Source: Paracoccaceae bacterium
GTDB lineage: Bacteria; Pseudomonadota; Alphaproteobacteria; Rhodobacterales; Rhodobacteraceae
Length of the DNA: 7,376 bases
NCBI GenBank assembly: GCA_018647275.1
Contig: JABGTH010000027.1
Coordinates: forward strand, 1-7,376
Reading direction: 5' to 3'
Positions 1 through 5,784 of the stretch are shown one piece after another. The position numbers and the translations under genes were made by a program. Each line of letters starts with the position of its first letter. Within the stretch, counting starts at the first letter, position 1. The notes beneath the pieces were generated by a model. The model was not told the origin of the DNA, did no database searches, and worked only from the letters and a program-made list of their open reading frames with translations.

Positions 1-213
1 ACACGCGGTCCACGGTCGTTCCGACCCAAAACCTCAAGTCTCGCGGTGCCGATCCTTGCAGATGATCGTGCAATTGGCTGTTTGTCGATAATCTGGGTTA
101 CCAAAGCCATGACCATGGAGCAAGCCATCGCAAGATATGCCACAGCGTTGCAAGACTCCTCGATAGAGATCGCTACCGGGTTCAGTCATCTCCATGCCGC
201 CGCATTGCCCTGA
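1..213 (+). CDS. IclR-family transcriptional regulator, C-terminal fragment (5' end outside window)
   Basis: Frame 1 is open from the first base to a TGA at 211-213, giving 70 residues. The segment with SSLAVPI, then a charged turn, then IGCLSIIW, followed by MTMEQAIARYATALQ, matches the end of the effector-binding domain of IclR-family regulators. In that family a core strand pair (SLAVPI...GxLNLI) is followed by a C-terminal helix with a conserved A-x-x-x-Y-x-x-x-L pattern. These proteins bind DNA through an N-terminal winged helix, which lies outside the window, and often control an adjacent catabolic or transport operon. Here a TRAP-transporter binding-protein gene starts 95 bp downstream on the same strand, a common pairing. 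The ligand cannot be told from this fragment. The family call is by pattern recognition of a short piece; the open frame and stop are seen directly. Confidence 0.72.
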   Translation, partial: TRGPRSFRPKTSSLAVPILADDRAIGCLSIIWVTKAMTMEQAIARYATALQDSSIEIATGFSHLHAAALP

Positions 214-308
214 AAAAGCGTCCACTAGACGGACAACTTCCCACATCACACTTTCTGTACCGCACCGGAGAGTTAAGCATTGTGAAAATAAAGGGAGGAA
301 ACCGTACC

Positions 309-476
309 ATGAAATATACACTGATCACAGGAATTGCCGCCGTTGCATTTTCCGTCACCTCGATGGCCGCAATGGCCGCTGACACAACGTTGACCATCTC
401 ATCTTGGGCACCGCCAACCCATGGCGTAAACGCCATCATCTGGCCTGAACTGACCAAGAGGATGGAAGATGCTACA
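309..476 (+). pseudogene. TRAP transporter solute-binding protein (DctP type), 5' fragment only
   Basis: The ATG at 309 has a strong ribosome site, GGGAGGA, at about 292-298. The first 24 or so residues are a Sec signal peptide: MKYT start, hydrophobic core, and an AMA-A cleavage region. The mature start has TISSWAPPTHGVN and WPELTKRMEDAT, typical of DctP-type binding proteins, which usually continue with GGRV after this point and reach about 330-350 residues. These proteins capture organic acids in the periplasm and hand them to the DctQM membrane subunits. Here family resemblance stops after about 56 codons; the frame runs on through unrelated residues to a TGA at 552-554. The following bases belong to an integrase in another reading frame, so the gene was cut by recombination. 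An exported but useless peptide could still be made. An ATG at 282 is in frame but would add residues before the signal peptide and lacks a good ribosome site. Confidence 0.8.
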
Positions 477-865
477 TTCTGCAAAGTAAAACCCAAAAAC
501 CGGTTCGGTCTGAAATTTCGGAGCGTACGCGGGCATCGGTCGCGACGTGGATGAAAGATCCGCTGATGGTCAGGACCGAATTTCTCTGGCTAGAGCGATT
601 CCACGAGCGCCTTCATATTCCAACGCGCCAGTGTGCCCGTATCGTGCTAGCTTGTGTGTCATCGATTGGGTCAGAGGTCACCGCTTACAGCACCCATTCA
701 GTGAAGCGCACCAAGGTGACACAGATTTACAAGAAGACGAGCAACCTGCGGGCTCTTCAGCTTCAGCTGGGTCATACCAAGATGGACACTACAGTCCGGC
801 AGCTTGATGTTGAACTTAAAGATACCTTGTCAATCACGGAAGCTACTGAAGTTTTATCTAAATAG
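473..865 (+). pseudogene. Tyrosine integrase/recombinase, C-terminal remnant, apparently catalytically dead
   Basis: The frame ending in TAA/TAG-type stop at 863-865 reads, from about 473, YILQSKTQKPV...EISE, then LHIPTRQCARIV, SIGSEVTAYSTHSVKRTKV, IYKKTSNLRALQLQLGHTK and TVRQLDVE. This is the order of the C-terminal catalytic part of a small integrase family common in Alphaproteobacteria, whose usual form is TRQYARIV...YGTHSMRRTK...NLRAVQLLLGHTK...TVRYLGIE. The N-terminal arm and the first catalytic arginine region are missing. Within the remnant the HxxR arginine appears as lysine (AAG, 704-706) and the nucleophilic tyrosine as glutamine (CAG, 800-802). There is no natural start before the join with the dctP fragment; the internal ATG at 551 would give a dead 104-residue piece. 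The loss of both key residues fits a decayed gene without selection. The fragment and stop are seen directly; the substitutions are judged against the family pattern from memory. Confidence 0.85.
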
Positions 866-878
866 ACCGCTCAAACGT

Positions 879-902
879 TCTGTAAGATTACAGATTGTAA
901 TC
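879..902. promoter_or_regulatory. Overlapping dyads TCTGTAA-GA-TTACAGA and GATTACA-GAT-TGTAATC
   Basis: TCTGTAA (879-885) and TTACAGA (888-894) form a 7-bp dyad with a 2-base spacer. GATTACA (886-892) and TGTAATC (896-902) form a second 7-bp dyad with a 3-base spacer. They share the middle arm, so only one could form a hairpin at a time; as duplex DNA they are three alternating TGTAA/TTACA half-sites. The block lies 14 bases after the integrase remnant's stop and about 175 bases before the kinase start. There is no T-run after it, so it does not look like an intrinsic terminator. A regulator operator is the preferred reading; the binding protein is unknown. Confidence 0.5.
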
Positions 903-935
903 CAAAGATATAAGATGGGTATCCTTCGATCCACC

Positions 936-947
936 TTACACTTGTAA
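936..947. promoter_or_regulatory. Third dyad of the same motif, TTACA-CT-TGTAA
   Basis: A perfect 5-bp dyad with a 2-base spacer repeats the half-sites seen at 881-900, with its centre about 55 bp from the centre of the first dyad. This makes five half-sites in 67 bp. It lies about 130 bp before the preferred kinase start and probably belongs to the kinase-receiver promoter region. No confident -10/-35 pair could be placed next to it. Confidence 0.45.
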
Positions 948-991
948 ACTTTGGCTATACATCTTTCGGCTAAGACATTTTTAAGAGCGAT

Positions 992-1002
992 GGGCCTTGA
1001 CG
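992..1002 (+). repeat. 11-bp direct repeat GGGCCTTGACG, left copy
   Basis: Identical to 3322-3332. The two copies bracket the kinase-receiver pair. The left copy includes the TTGACG hexamer in the kinase promoter region. Identity ends at both edges, so this is a short match, not part of a longer duplicated segment. Confidence 0.5.
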
Positions 1003-1023
1003 TCACTCATCGATGATTAATCA
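997..1023 (+). promoter_or_regulatory. Two short perfect palindromes near a TTGACG -35-like hexamer
   Basis: TTGACG at 997-1002 resembles a -35 box and is embedded in the perfect 8-bp palindrome TGACGTCA (998-1005). A perfect 10-bp palindrome TGATTAATCA follows at 1014-1023. The palindrome centres are 17 bp apart. The -10 position is poor at every usual spacing, so this is a weak promoter candidate or an operator-controlled one. It lies 54-80 bp before the preferred kinase start. Confidence 0.3.
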
Positions 1024-1064
1024 AAGAGATCATTCAGGAAGGCGAAGCGATGCTAGATAATTCG

Positions 1065-1071
1065 AAGGAGG
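1065..1071 (+). promoter_or_regulatory. Ribosome binding site AAGGAGG that decides the kinase start
   Basis: AAGGAGG lies 5 bases before the ATG at 1077, close to ideal. The upstream in-frame ATG at 1050 has only AGGAAGG at 1036-1042, seven bases away. The stronger site favours 1077, although starting at 1050 would add just nine residues. Confidence 0.7.
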
Positions 1072-1076
1072 TTCAA

Positions 1077-2894
1077 ATGACTTCTGAGAGAACGGCGTCT
1101 GGATCGAAAAATGCTAGGTTTCGATTGAATATCCGCTGGTTGATCTTCTCAAGCCTAATTGTAGCATCAGTACTACCATTGCTGGGTCTTTATAAGTGGA
1201 TGGAGAAAAGTGCCGTCCAAAAAGAAATTGCATATGTGGAGGAGAACCACCTCATCATTGCAAAAAACCTAGCCGCTGCTTTGGAACGTTATGCTCATGA
1301 CGTCGTAGCAGTTTTCGAACTCACAATAAAGAGCCTTGAAAGTACTGAGGGCCCTGATTTCAGCGAGAGCCTCGACGAATTTGATCTTAGCTTTGTTGCA
1401 CTCTTGGACGATAAAGATAATGTTCTGAATGAAGTTCAGGCTGTGAGCAAGTCAACTTCCCAGCGTCTTTCTTATACCCAAATAGAGGAGCTTCGTGCGC
1501 AGGCATCCATCAATCCTGGCCAATCTGTTTTCTCAGGAATAGTGCAGTTTGATGGCGCACCACACATTGCCCTCGGGCGCATCGTGGCAAACGGCAAGTT
1601 TGCAGTATCGGTTTTGAGCCTTCAGTATTTAATCGAACTTCAAAAATCGATAAAATTCGGCGCGCTCGGCCATTCCATGATGGTGGATCAAAATGGCCTT
1701 GTCATTGCGCACCCAAACCCAGAATGGCAAGCGTCCTCCAAGGACGCCAGTAAGCTATCAGTAGTTCAGCAGATGATGGCTGGCAAAACAGGTGTTGCGA
1801 TCTTTTATTCACCGCCAATGCAGGCGGACATGATATCAGGCTTCACGTTTGTCGCTCGAACCGGCTGGGGAGTTATGGTGCCGCAGCCCATGAGCGAATT
1901 GGAGGCACGGGCAAAAGCTTCTGAAAAAACCGCATTGTTAATTGTCTTGGCCGAGATTGCCGCTCTTATTGTTATAAGTTGGTGGTTGTCTCAACTTATC
2001 TCAACACCAATCCGTAACGTTGTTTCGGCTGCAGCAAAGGTTTCGGATGGCGATTTGGGTGCACGGGTCATGCTGAGTGAGGCTCCAGTAGTGATTTCAG
2101 AGGCACAGCTGCTTGGAACAAGCTTCAATAGATTAATCTCCAACCTGCAAGCTGACCAGCACCAGTTGACCGCGGCATTGAGTGCCGCAGTTGAGGGGGA
2201 ACGGGCTAAATCGAGTTTCCTTTCGGTTATGTCACACGAAATGCGAACGCCAATGCACGGACTAATGGGCATTTTGGAATTAATCAAAGATGGAAAGCTA
2301 GAAGAAGATCAACGTCATTTGCTTACTGTTGGACAAAAGACCGCCAAGAATATGGTTAAACTTCTAGATGGCGTGTTGCAGTTCGTGAAATTGGAAGCCA
2401 ACGCCGAGAGTAGCAAAGCTAGCGCTTTTGACCCAGCTGAACTTGCCCAAAGTGCTGTGGATTTATTTCAGTCCTTGGCCATTAAAAAGGGGCTGTCGTT
2501 GACCACAAGCGTCTCACACCAAATGTTGCTTGGTGATCCACAAATGATCAGTCAAATAATGCTGAACCTAGTCGGAAACGCAGTGAAGTTTACCAAAGAG
2601 GGGCAAATCCACATCACATCAGAATTTCGCGAAAGCGGCACTGGCTCGGCTCGGCTCATTATTTCGGTCACAGATAGTGGAATCGGGATAGCTGATGACT
2701 TGCAGTCGACTATCTTTAAAGAGTTCGTTCAAGTTGATTCAGAGCTTGCTCGAGCAAATGAAGGCTCCGGACTTGGTCTTGCGATTTCGGCGCGCCTTGC
2801 CCAACTCATGGAAGGTAAAATCACACTAAAAAGCGAGCCTGACAAAGGGTCATGTTTTCAATTGGATATCCCGGTTACTTTGGTGGAGAATTGA
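1077..2894 (+). CDS. Membrane sensor histidine kinase with periplasmic Cache-like domain
   Basis: A 605-residue sensor kinase (numbered from the ATG at 1077). A first membrane helix spans about 19-41, then a periplasmic region of about 245 residues whose second half (SMMVDQNGLVIAHPNP... with a later GFTFVARTGWGV) has the look of a Cache ligand-binding domain. A second helix (about 286-308) leads into a HAMP linker (STPIRNVVSAAAKVSDGDLG). The dimerisation/phosphoacceptor motif SHEMRTPMHG carries His387. The ATPase domain shows the N box (LNLVGNAVKFT, Asn501), G1 box (TDSGIGIA, Asp533), F box (IFKEFVQVD) and G2 box (GSGLGLAIS, about 563-571). All catalytic elements are intact, so it should autophosphorylate in response to a periplasmic small molecule; the ligand is unknown. 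It has no attached receiver or Hpt domain; the receiver is the next gene, one base downstream, so the two are surely co-transcribed. Its DNA is more AT-rich than the IS genes downstream. Confidence 0.93.
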   Translation: MTSERTASGSKNARFRLNIRWLIFSSLIVASVLPLLGLYKWMEKSAVQKEIAYVEENHLIIAKNLAAALERYAHDVVAVFELTIKSLESTEGPDFSESLDEFDLSFVALLDDKDNVLNEVQAVSKSTSQRLSYTQIEELRAQASINPGQSVFSGIVQFDGAPHIALGRIVANGKFAVSVLSLQYLIELQKSIKFGALGHSMMVDQNGLVIAHPNPEWQASSKDASKLSVVQQMMAGKTGVAIFYSPPMQADMISGFTFVARTGWGVMVPQPMSELEARAKASEKTALLIVLAEIAALIVISWWLSQLISTPIRNVVSAAAKVSDGDLGARVMLSEAPVVISEAQLLGTSFNRLISNLQADQHQLTAALSAAVEGERAKSSFLSVMSHEMRTPMHGLMGILELIKDGKLEEDQRHLLTVGQKTAKNMVKLLDGVLQFVKLEANAESSKASAFDPAELAQSAVDLFQSLAIKKGLSLTTSVSHQMLLGDPQMISQIMLNLVGNAVKFTKEGQIHITSEFRESGTGSARLIISVTDSGIGIADDLQSTIFKEFVQVDSELARANEGSGLGLAISARLAQLMEGKITLKSEPDKGSCFQLDIPVTLVEN

Positions 2895-2895
2895 T

Positions 2896-3279
2896 ATGCA
2901 GGAAAAATTTATCACCGAAAAGAGACTTCTCGTTGCAGAAGATAACTCAATAAACTTGCTTGTTCTTTCTCGCTTTCTTGAGACTTTTGGATATGGATTT
3001 GACGCCGTTGGAAACGGATTAGATTGCCTCAATCTAATAAACGAGAACTTTTATGATTTGGTACTAACGGACATTTCGATGCCGGAGATGGATGGTCTCC
3101 AGCTAGCGACAGAAATTCGAGCAATGACCGATGCAAAGCGCGATATTCCAATCATAGCGATGACAGCCAATGCCGAAACTGAAGCCGCCGAACGCTTTGT
3201 TAAAGCCGGGATAAACGAAGTTTTGGCTAAACCATTCGACAAGACAGAACTCAAGTACTGCATTGAGAGGTGGCTCTAG
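2896..3279 (+). CDS. Stand-alone CheY-like response regulator receiver, partner of the upstream kinase
   Basis: A 127-residue protein consisting only of a receiver domain. Visible landmarks are the acidic pair Glu15-Asp16 in LLVAEDNSINLLVL, the phosphoacceptor Asp59 in LVLTDISMPEMDG, the switch Thr90 in IIAMTANA, and Lys112 in LAKPF. All are the canonical positions, so it should accept phosphate from the kinase. There is no DNA-binding, enzymatic or Hpt output domain. The sequence style (AEDNSINLLVLSRFLE, MPEMDG, AMTANA) is that of the receiver normally fused to the end of hybrid kinases, suggesting a hybrid kinase split into two proteins. The ATG is one base after the kinase stop, with GGTGGAGAA (2882-2890) as ribosome site, so translation is probably coupled. 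It could act by protein-protein contact, or pass phosphate to an Hpt protein encoded elsewhere, or serve as a phosphate sink. Confidence 0.93.
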   Translation: MQEKFITEKRLLVAEDNSINLLVLSRFLETFGYGFDAVGNGLDCLNLINENFYDLVLTDISMPEMDGLQLATEIRAMTDAKRDIPIIAMTANAETEAAERFVKAGINEVLAKPFDKTELKYCIERWL

Positions 3280-3289
3280 TATCGTCTAG

Positions 3290-3332
3290 CGTCAAGGCTT
3301 AGTTGCGATCAGTACTCTGCGGGGCCTTGACG
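3290..3332. repeat. 9-bp inverted repeat CGTCAAGGC / GCCTTGACG after the receiver gene, containing the right copy of the 11-bp repeat
   Basis: CGTCAAGGC at 3290-3298 is the exact reverse complement of GCCTTGACG at 3324-3332, with 25 bases between them. The right arm lies within GGGCCTTGACG (3322-3332), the direct repeat also found at 992-1002. The left arm begins 10 bases after the receiver stop. The long loop and absence of a T-run argue against an intrinsic terminator; it could be a recombination end or a protein-binding site. Confidence 0.45.
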
Positions 3333-3483
3333 ACCGGGTCATTCTGCCCCCCTGAGACAGGCAAGCTCGACATCGTACTGGAGGGCACCTTATTAGTTCT
3401 ATTATCCCTCGCGCTGGCCTCAAACCACAAAAGTGACTTATGCGGTGGCACTCAAGCCTTTTATAATATCGACGAATTAGTGT

Positions 3484-3497
3484 TGGTTGCGGGGGCA
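3484..3497 (-). other. 14-bp match to a tRNA 3' end (initiator-Met type), possible attachment-site remnant
   Basis: Read on the minus strand this is TGCCCCCGCAACCA, which matches from memory the last bases of alphaproteobacterial initiator tRNA-Met genes, including the encoded CCA. The rest of a tRNA is absent: the bases beyond it do not form a T arm. It also sits inside a 6-bp dyad AGTGTT/AACACT (3479-3484 and 3498-3503). It may be an att-core remnant left by an integrating element, part of the IS end, or chance. Confidence 0.3.
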
Positions 3498-3684
3498 AAC
3501 ACTTAAGCCTGCTAAAGATAAAATGTGCGGATTAGCATGTCGCCAAGGGCGGGAGGACGAAGCCGCTCGCGCGGCAATGGCGCATATAGCTGATGTTCTA
3601 AGATGACCGAGACGGCACGCATTTTGCGATTTGGCTGACTTGTTTGACGATTGGGGTTTCTCAATCAGATAACAGGAGGTTTCC

Positions 3685-4572
3685 ATGAAAGAGGAAAAGA
3701 TGACCCCGCTGCGTACGCGGATGATCGAGGACATGCGCATTCGTGGGATGTCCCCAAAGACCCAGCAAACCCATATCAGAGCGGTCAGGTACTTTTCTGA
3801 GTTCATCGGGCGGTCACCCGATACGGCGACGCCGGATGAGCTGCGGGCGTACCAACTGCACATGACTGATGCCGGGGTTTCGACGGGTGTGTTCAACGCC
3901 AGGATCGTGTCGTTGCGGTTCTTCTTCGGTATGACCTGTGGGCGCAAAGAGATGAAGCGGTTCATGCAGTTCCGGCGCAAGGCGAAGAAACTGCCCGTTG
4001 TCTTGAGTGTTGAAGAGGTTGGCGATCTGCTGGCGGCGGTTCCCGGACCTGGGCTCAAGTATCGCGCGGCCCTAGGGATAAGCTATGGCGCTGGCCTGCG
4101 GGCCTCCGAAGTCTGTAATCTCAAGATCTCGGACATCGACAGTGACCGGATGCTGATCCATGTGGATGAGGGCAAGAACGACAAAGATCGCAAAGCGATG
4201 CTGTCGCCTGGATTGCTTGATCTGCTGCGTGATTATTGGCGGGAAGCGCGCCCGGAGGGCTGGCTGTTTCCCGGCAAACCCAAGATCATGGCCTTGTCGC
4301 CACGCCAATTGAATCGAGCCTTCACATCGGCCAAACATATGGCAGGGATCAATAAACCGGCCACGCTGCACACCTTGCGCCACAGTTTTGCGACGCATTT
4401 GCTCGAAGCGGGAACGGACGTACGGGTGATCCAAGTGCTTCTGGGGCATTCCAAGCTCAGTACGACAGCGCGCTATACACATGTCGCGACCAAAACCATT
4501 CGCGGTACCGTCAGCCCATATGAGATGTTGGAGAAGTTGCAGGATCACACCGTCAGGCGAGGCCTGGAGTAG
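3685..4572 (+). CDS. Tyrosine-type recombinase accompanying IS91-like transposase
   Basis: A 295-residue phage-integrase-family protein. Residues about 10-95 form the SAM-like core-binding domain (MRIRGMSPKTQQTHIRAV..., ARIVSLRFFF). The catalytic domain has Arg139 in YGAGLRASEVCNL, a probable catalytic lysine near Lys164 (DEGKNDKDR), His229/Arg232 in LHTLRHSFATHLLEAG, His255 in LLGHSKLSTT and nucleophile Tyr264 in ARYTHV. All catalytic positions are present, in contrast to the integrase remnant at 473-865. The ATG at 3685 is five bases after AGGAGG (3674-3679); an ATG at 3700 is a weaker alternative. In this IS group the recombinase lies upstream of the HUH transposase; its exact role in transposition (for example resolving intermediates) is not settled. 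The stop is TAG, and the transposase continues in the same frame 12 bases later. Confidence 0.92.
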   Translation: MKEEKMTPLRTRMIEDMRIRGMSPKTQQTHIRAVRYFSEFIGRSPDTATPDELRAYQLHMTDAGVSTGVFNARIVSLRFFFGMTCGRKEMKRFMQFRRKAKKLPVVLSVEEVGDLLAAVPGPGLKYRAALGISYGAGLRASEVCNLKISDIDSDRMLIHVDEGKNDKDRKAMLSPGLLDLLRDYWREARPEGWLFPGKPKIMALSPRQLNRAFTSAKHMAGINKPATLHTLRHSFATHLLEAGTDVRVIQVLLGHSKLSTTARYTHVATKTIRGTVSPYEMLEKLQDHTVRRGLE

Positions 4573-4584
4573 CGGCCCCGGCGG

Positions 4585-5784
4585 TTGCCGCGCCCACGGC
4601 TGGAGATCGCAGATGTCTTTCGGAACTATGGGCCTGCGTATCGGCAGGTCAATGCAGGGCATGTCAGTCTCCCCCAGCTCAAAGTGATGTCGGCCATAGA
4701 GGCTTGCCGATCCGAGGCACTCGGCGGGCATGTGGCGGGTTGCGCCAAGTGCGGCCACCATCACATCGCGTACAACAGTTGTAAGAACCGGCATTGTCCA
4801 AAGTGTCAGGGACCTGCCGCACGCGATTGGATGGAGGCGCGCGCCGAGGATCTGCTGCCTGTGGAATACTTCCACGTCGTCTTCACATTGCCCGCAGAGA
4901 TCGCCCGTATTGCGTATTGGAACCCAAGGTCGGTCTATGGCCTGTTGTTCCGCGCGTCTGCGGAAACGGTGAAGACCATCGCCGCCGATCCCAAACGCCT
5001 CGGTGCCCGTGTTGGCATGACCAGCGTGCTACACACTTGGGGGTCGGCGCTGACCCACCATCCCCACATCCACATGATCGTTCCCGGTGGCGGCCTATCG
5101 CCGGATGGCACGAGGTGGATCGCCTGCAAACCGGGGTTCTTTCTGCATGTTCGGGTGTTGGCTCGGCTGTTCAGACGCCTGTTTCTGGATGGGCTCAAGG
5201 ACTCGCACCGCGCAGGCCAGCTCACCTTCTTTGGCGATCTCGATCACTTGGCGCAGCAAGATACCTTTGCGCAGTGGCTCGCCCCGTTCCGCAAAACGGA
5301 ATGGGTGGTATATGCCAAACCCCCATTTGGCGGCCCTGAGGCGGTGCTGGCCTATCTCAGCCGCTATACCCATCGGGTCGCGATCTCGAACCATCGACTG
5401 GTCAGTGCGGATGCTGACACTGTTGCGTTCCGTTGGAAGGATTACAGGATCAAGAGCGGGGATCGCCAAAAGGTTATGCGCTTGTCCACAGTCGAGTTCA
5501 TCCGCCGGTTCCTGATCCACGTTCTGCCCGATGGATTCCATCGCATCCGCCACTATGGGCTGCTGGCCAGCTCGGCACGCAAAACAAACATCACGACGAT
5601 CCGAGACTTGCTCGGTGTTCAACACGCTGAACAACCCCACACGCCAGAGCCGGAGTCCGAGATCATCACTCTCACTTTACGCGAACCATGCCCCTGCTGC
5701 GGTGGCCAAATGCGCATTATTGAGATCTTCCGGCGAGGCCAGAAACCAATGTCGCGCGCGCCACCACGGGAGCAGGCTGCATGA
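4585..5784 (+). CDS. IS91-family HUH transposase
   Basis: A 399-residue protein if started at TTG 4585. The N-terminal zinc-binding region runs from CAKCGHHH (about 53-60) to CKNRHCPKCQ (66-75). The HUH nuclease motif is HHPHIHMIVPGGG with His161 and His163. Candidate catalytic tyrosines are Tyr257 and Tyr261 in AYLSRYTHRVAISNHRLV. A second zinc-type motif CPCCGG lies at 369-374, near the C-terminus. Such enzymes nick single strands at oriIS and join a 5' end through tyrosine, driving one-ended rolling-circle-like transposition. Length and motifs fit a full-size family member. The start is unusual: no ATG occurs in frame until residue 35, inside a conserved stretch, and the TTG has no good ribosome site (GGAG at 4566-4569 is 15 bases away). 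Translation may rely on coupling to the recombinase stop or on readthrough of it. Confidence 0.93.
   Translation: MPRPRLEIADVFRNYGPAYRQVNAGHVSLPQLKVMSAIEACRSEALGGHVAGCAKCGHHHIAYNSCKNRHCPKCQGPAARDWMEARAEDLLPVEYFHVVFTLPAEIARIAYWNPRSVYGLLFRASAETVKTIAADPKRLGARVGMTSVLHTWGSALTHHPHIHMIVPGGGLSPDGTRWIACKPGFFLHVRVLARLFRRLFLDGLKDSHRAGQLTFFGDLDHLAQQDTFAQWLAPFRKTEWVVYAKPPFGGPEAVLAYLSRYTHRVAISNHRLVSADADTVAFRWKDYRIKSGDRQKVMRLSTVEFIRRFLIHVLPDGFHRIRHYGLLASSARKTNITTIRDLLGVQHAEQPHTPEPESEIITLTLREPCPCCGGQMRIIEIFRRGQKPMSRAPPREQAA

Larger units (their letters stand above)
3280..3673. other. Non-coding stretch between receiver gene and IS91-like module; left IS end probably inside
   Basis: No frame on either strand gives a recognisable protein; the longest open stretches (about 67 codons on each strand) lack ribosome sites and family motifs. 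Apart from the inverted repeat at its start, it contains a lone consensus TATAAT (3462-3467) without a matching -35, a tRNA-like palindromic patch (3479-3503), a small dyad TGCTAA/TTAGCA (3510-3515 and 3532-3537), and a GC hairpin GCCGC-TCGC-GCGGC (3562-3575). The left end (terIS) of the IS91-like element probably lies between about 3480 and 3600, but it cannot be fixed from one copy. Confidence 0.5.
3674..5784 (+). mobile_element. IS91-like insertion element with accessory tyrosine recombinase (core; ends not resolved)
   Basis: Two adjacent genes in the same orientation, a tyrosine recombinase and an IS91-type HUH transposase, form a well-known arrangement in Alphaproteobacteria. The range given runs from the first ribosome site to the transposase stop. 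IS91 elements move by a rolling-circle-like process, have no terminal inverted repeats and make no target duplication; the 3' end (oriIS) normally abuts GAAC or CAAG. A GAAC occurs at 5841-5844, 56 bases after the transposase stop, but a four-base match is weak. Both genes are open over full family-like length, so the element may be active, subject to the odd start of the transposase. Its GC content is clearly higher than that of the kinase region. Confidence 0.85.

Noticed and set aside
34..321. 95-codon minus-strand frame at the left edge
   Set aside because: The opposite strand carries the IclR-family end with clear family pattern; this frame is antisense and cysteine-rich without a motif.
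3290..3332. Inverted repeat as a terminator for the kinase-receiver operon
   Set aside because: The loop is 25 bases long and no T-run follows the right arm.
3462..3467. Perfect TATAAT
   Set aside because: No -35-like hexamer at 15-19 bases upstream and no extended -10, so not enough for a promoter call.
3644..3673. TTGACG with GATAAC 18 bases downstream, as a promoter for the recombinase
   Set aside because: The transcription start would fall on or after the ribosome site, leaving no usable leader.
3477..4058. 193-codon open frame on the minus strand overlapping the recombinase
   Set aside because: It is antisense to a clearly recognisable recombinase, has no family motif, and is a shadow of GC-rich codon structure; the same applies to the 267-codon minus frame at 4072-4875 and the 181-codon minus frame at 5095-5640.
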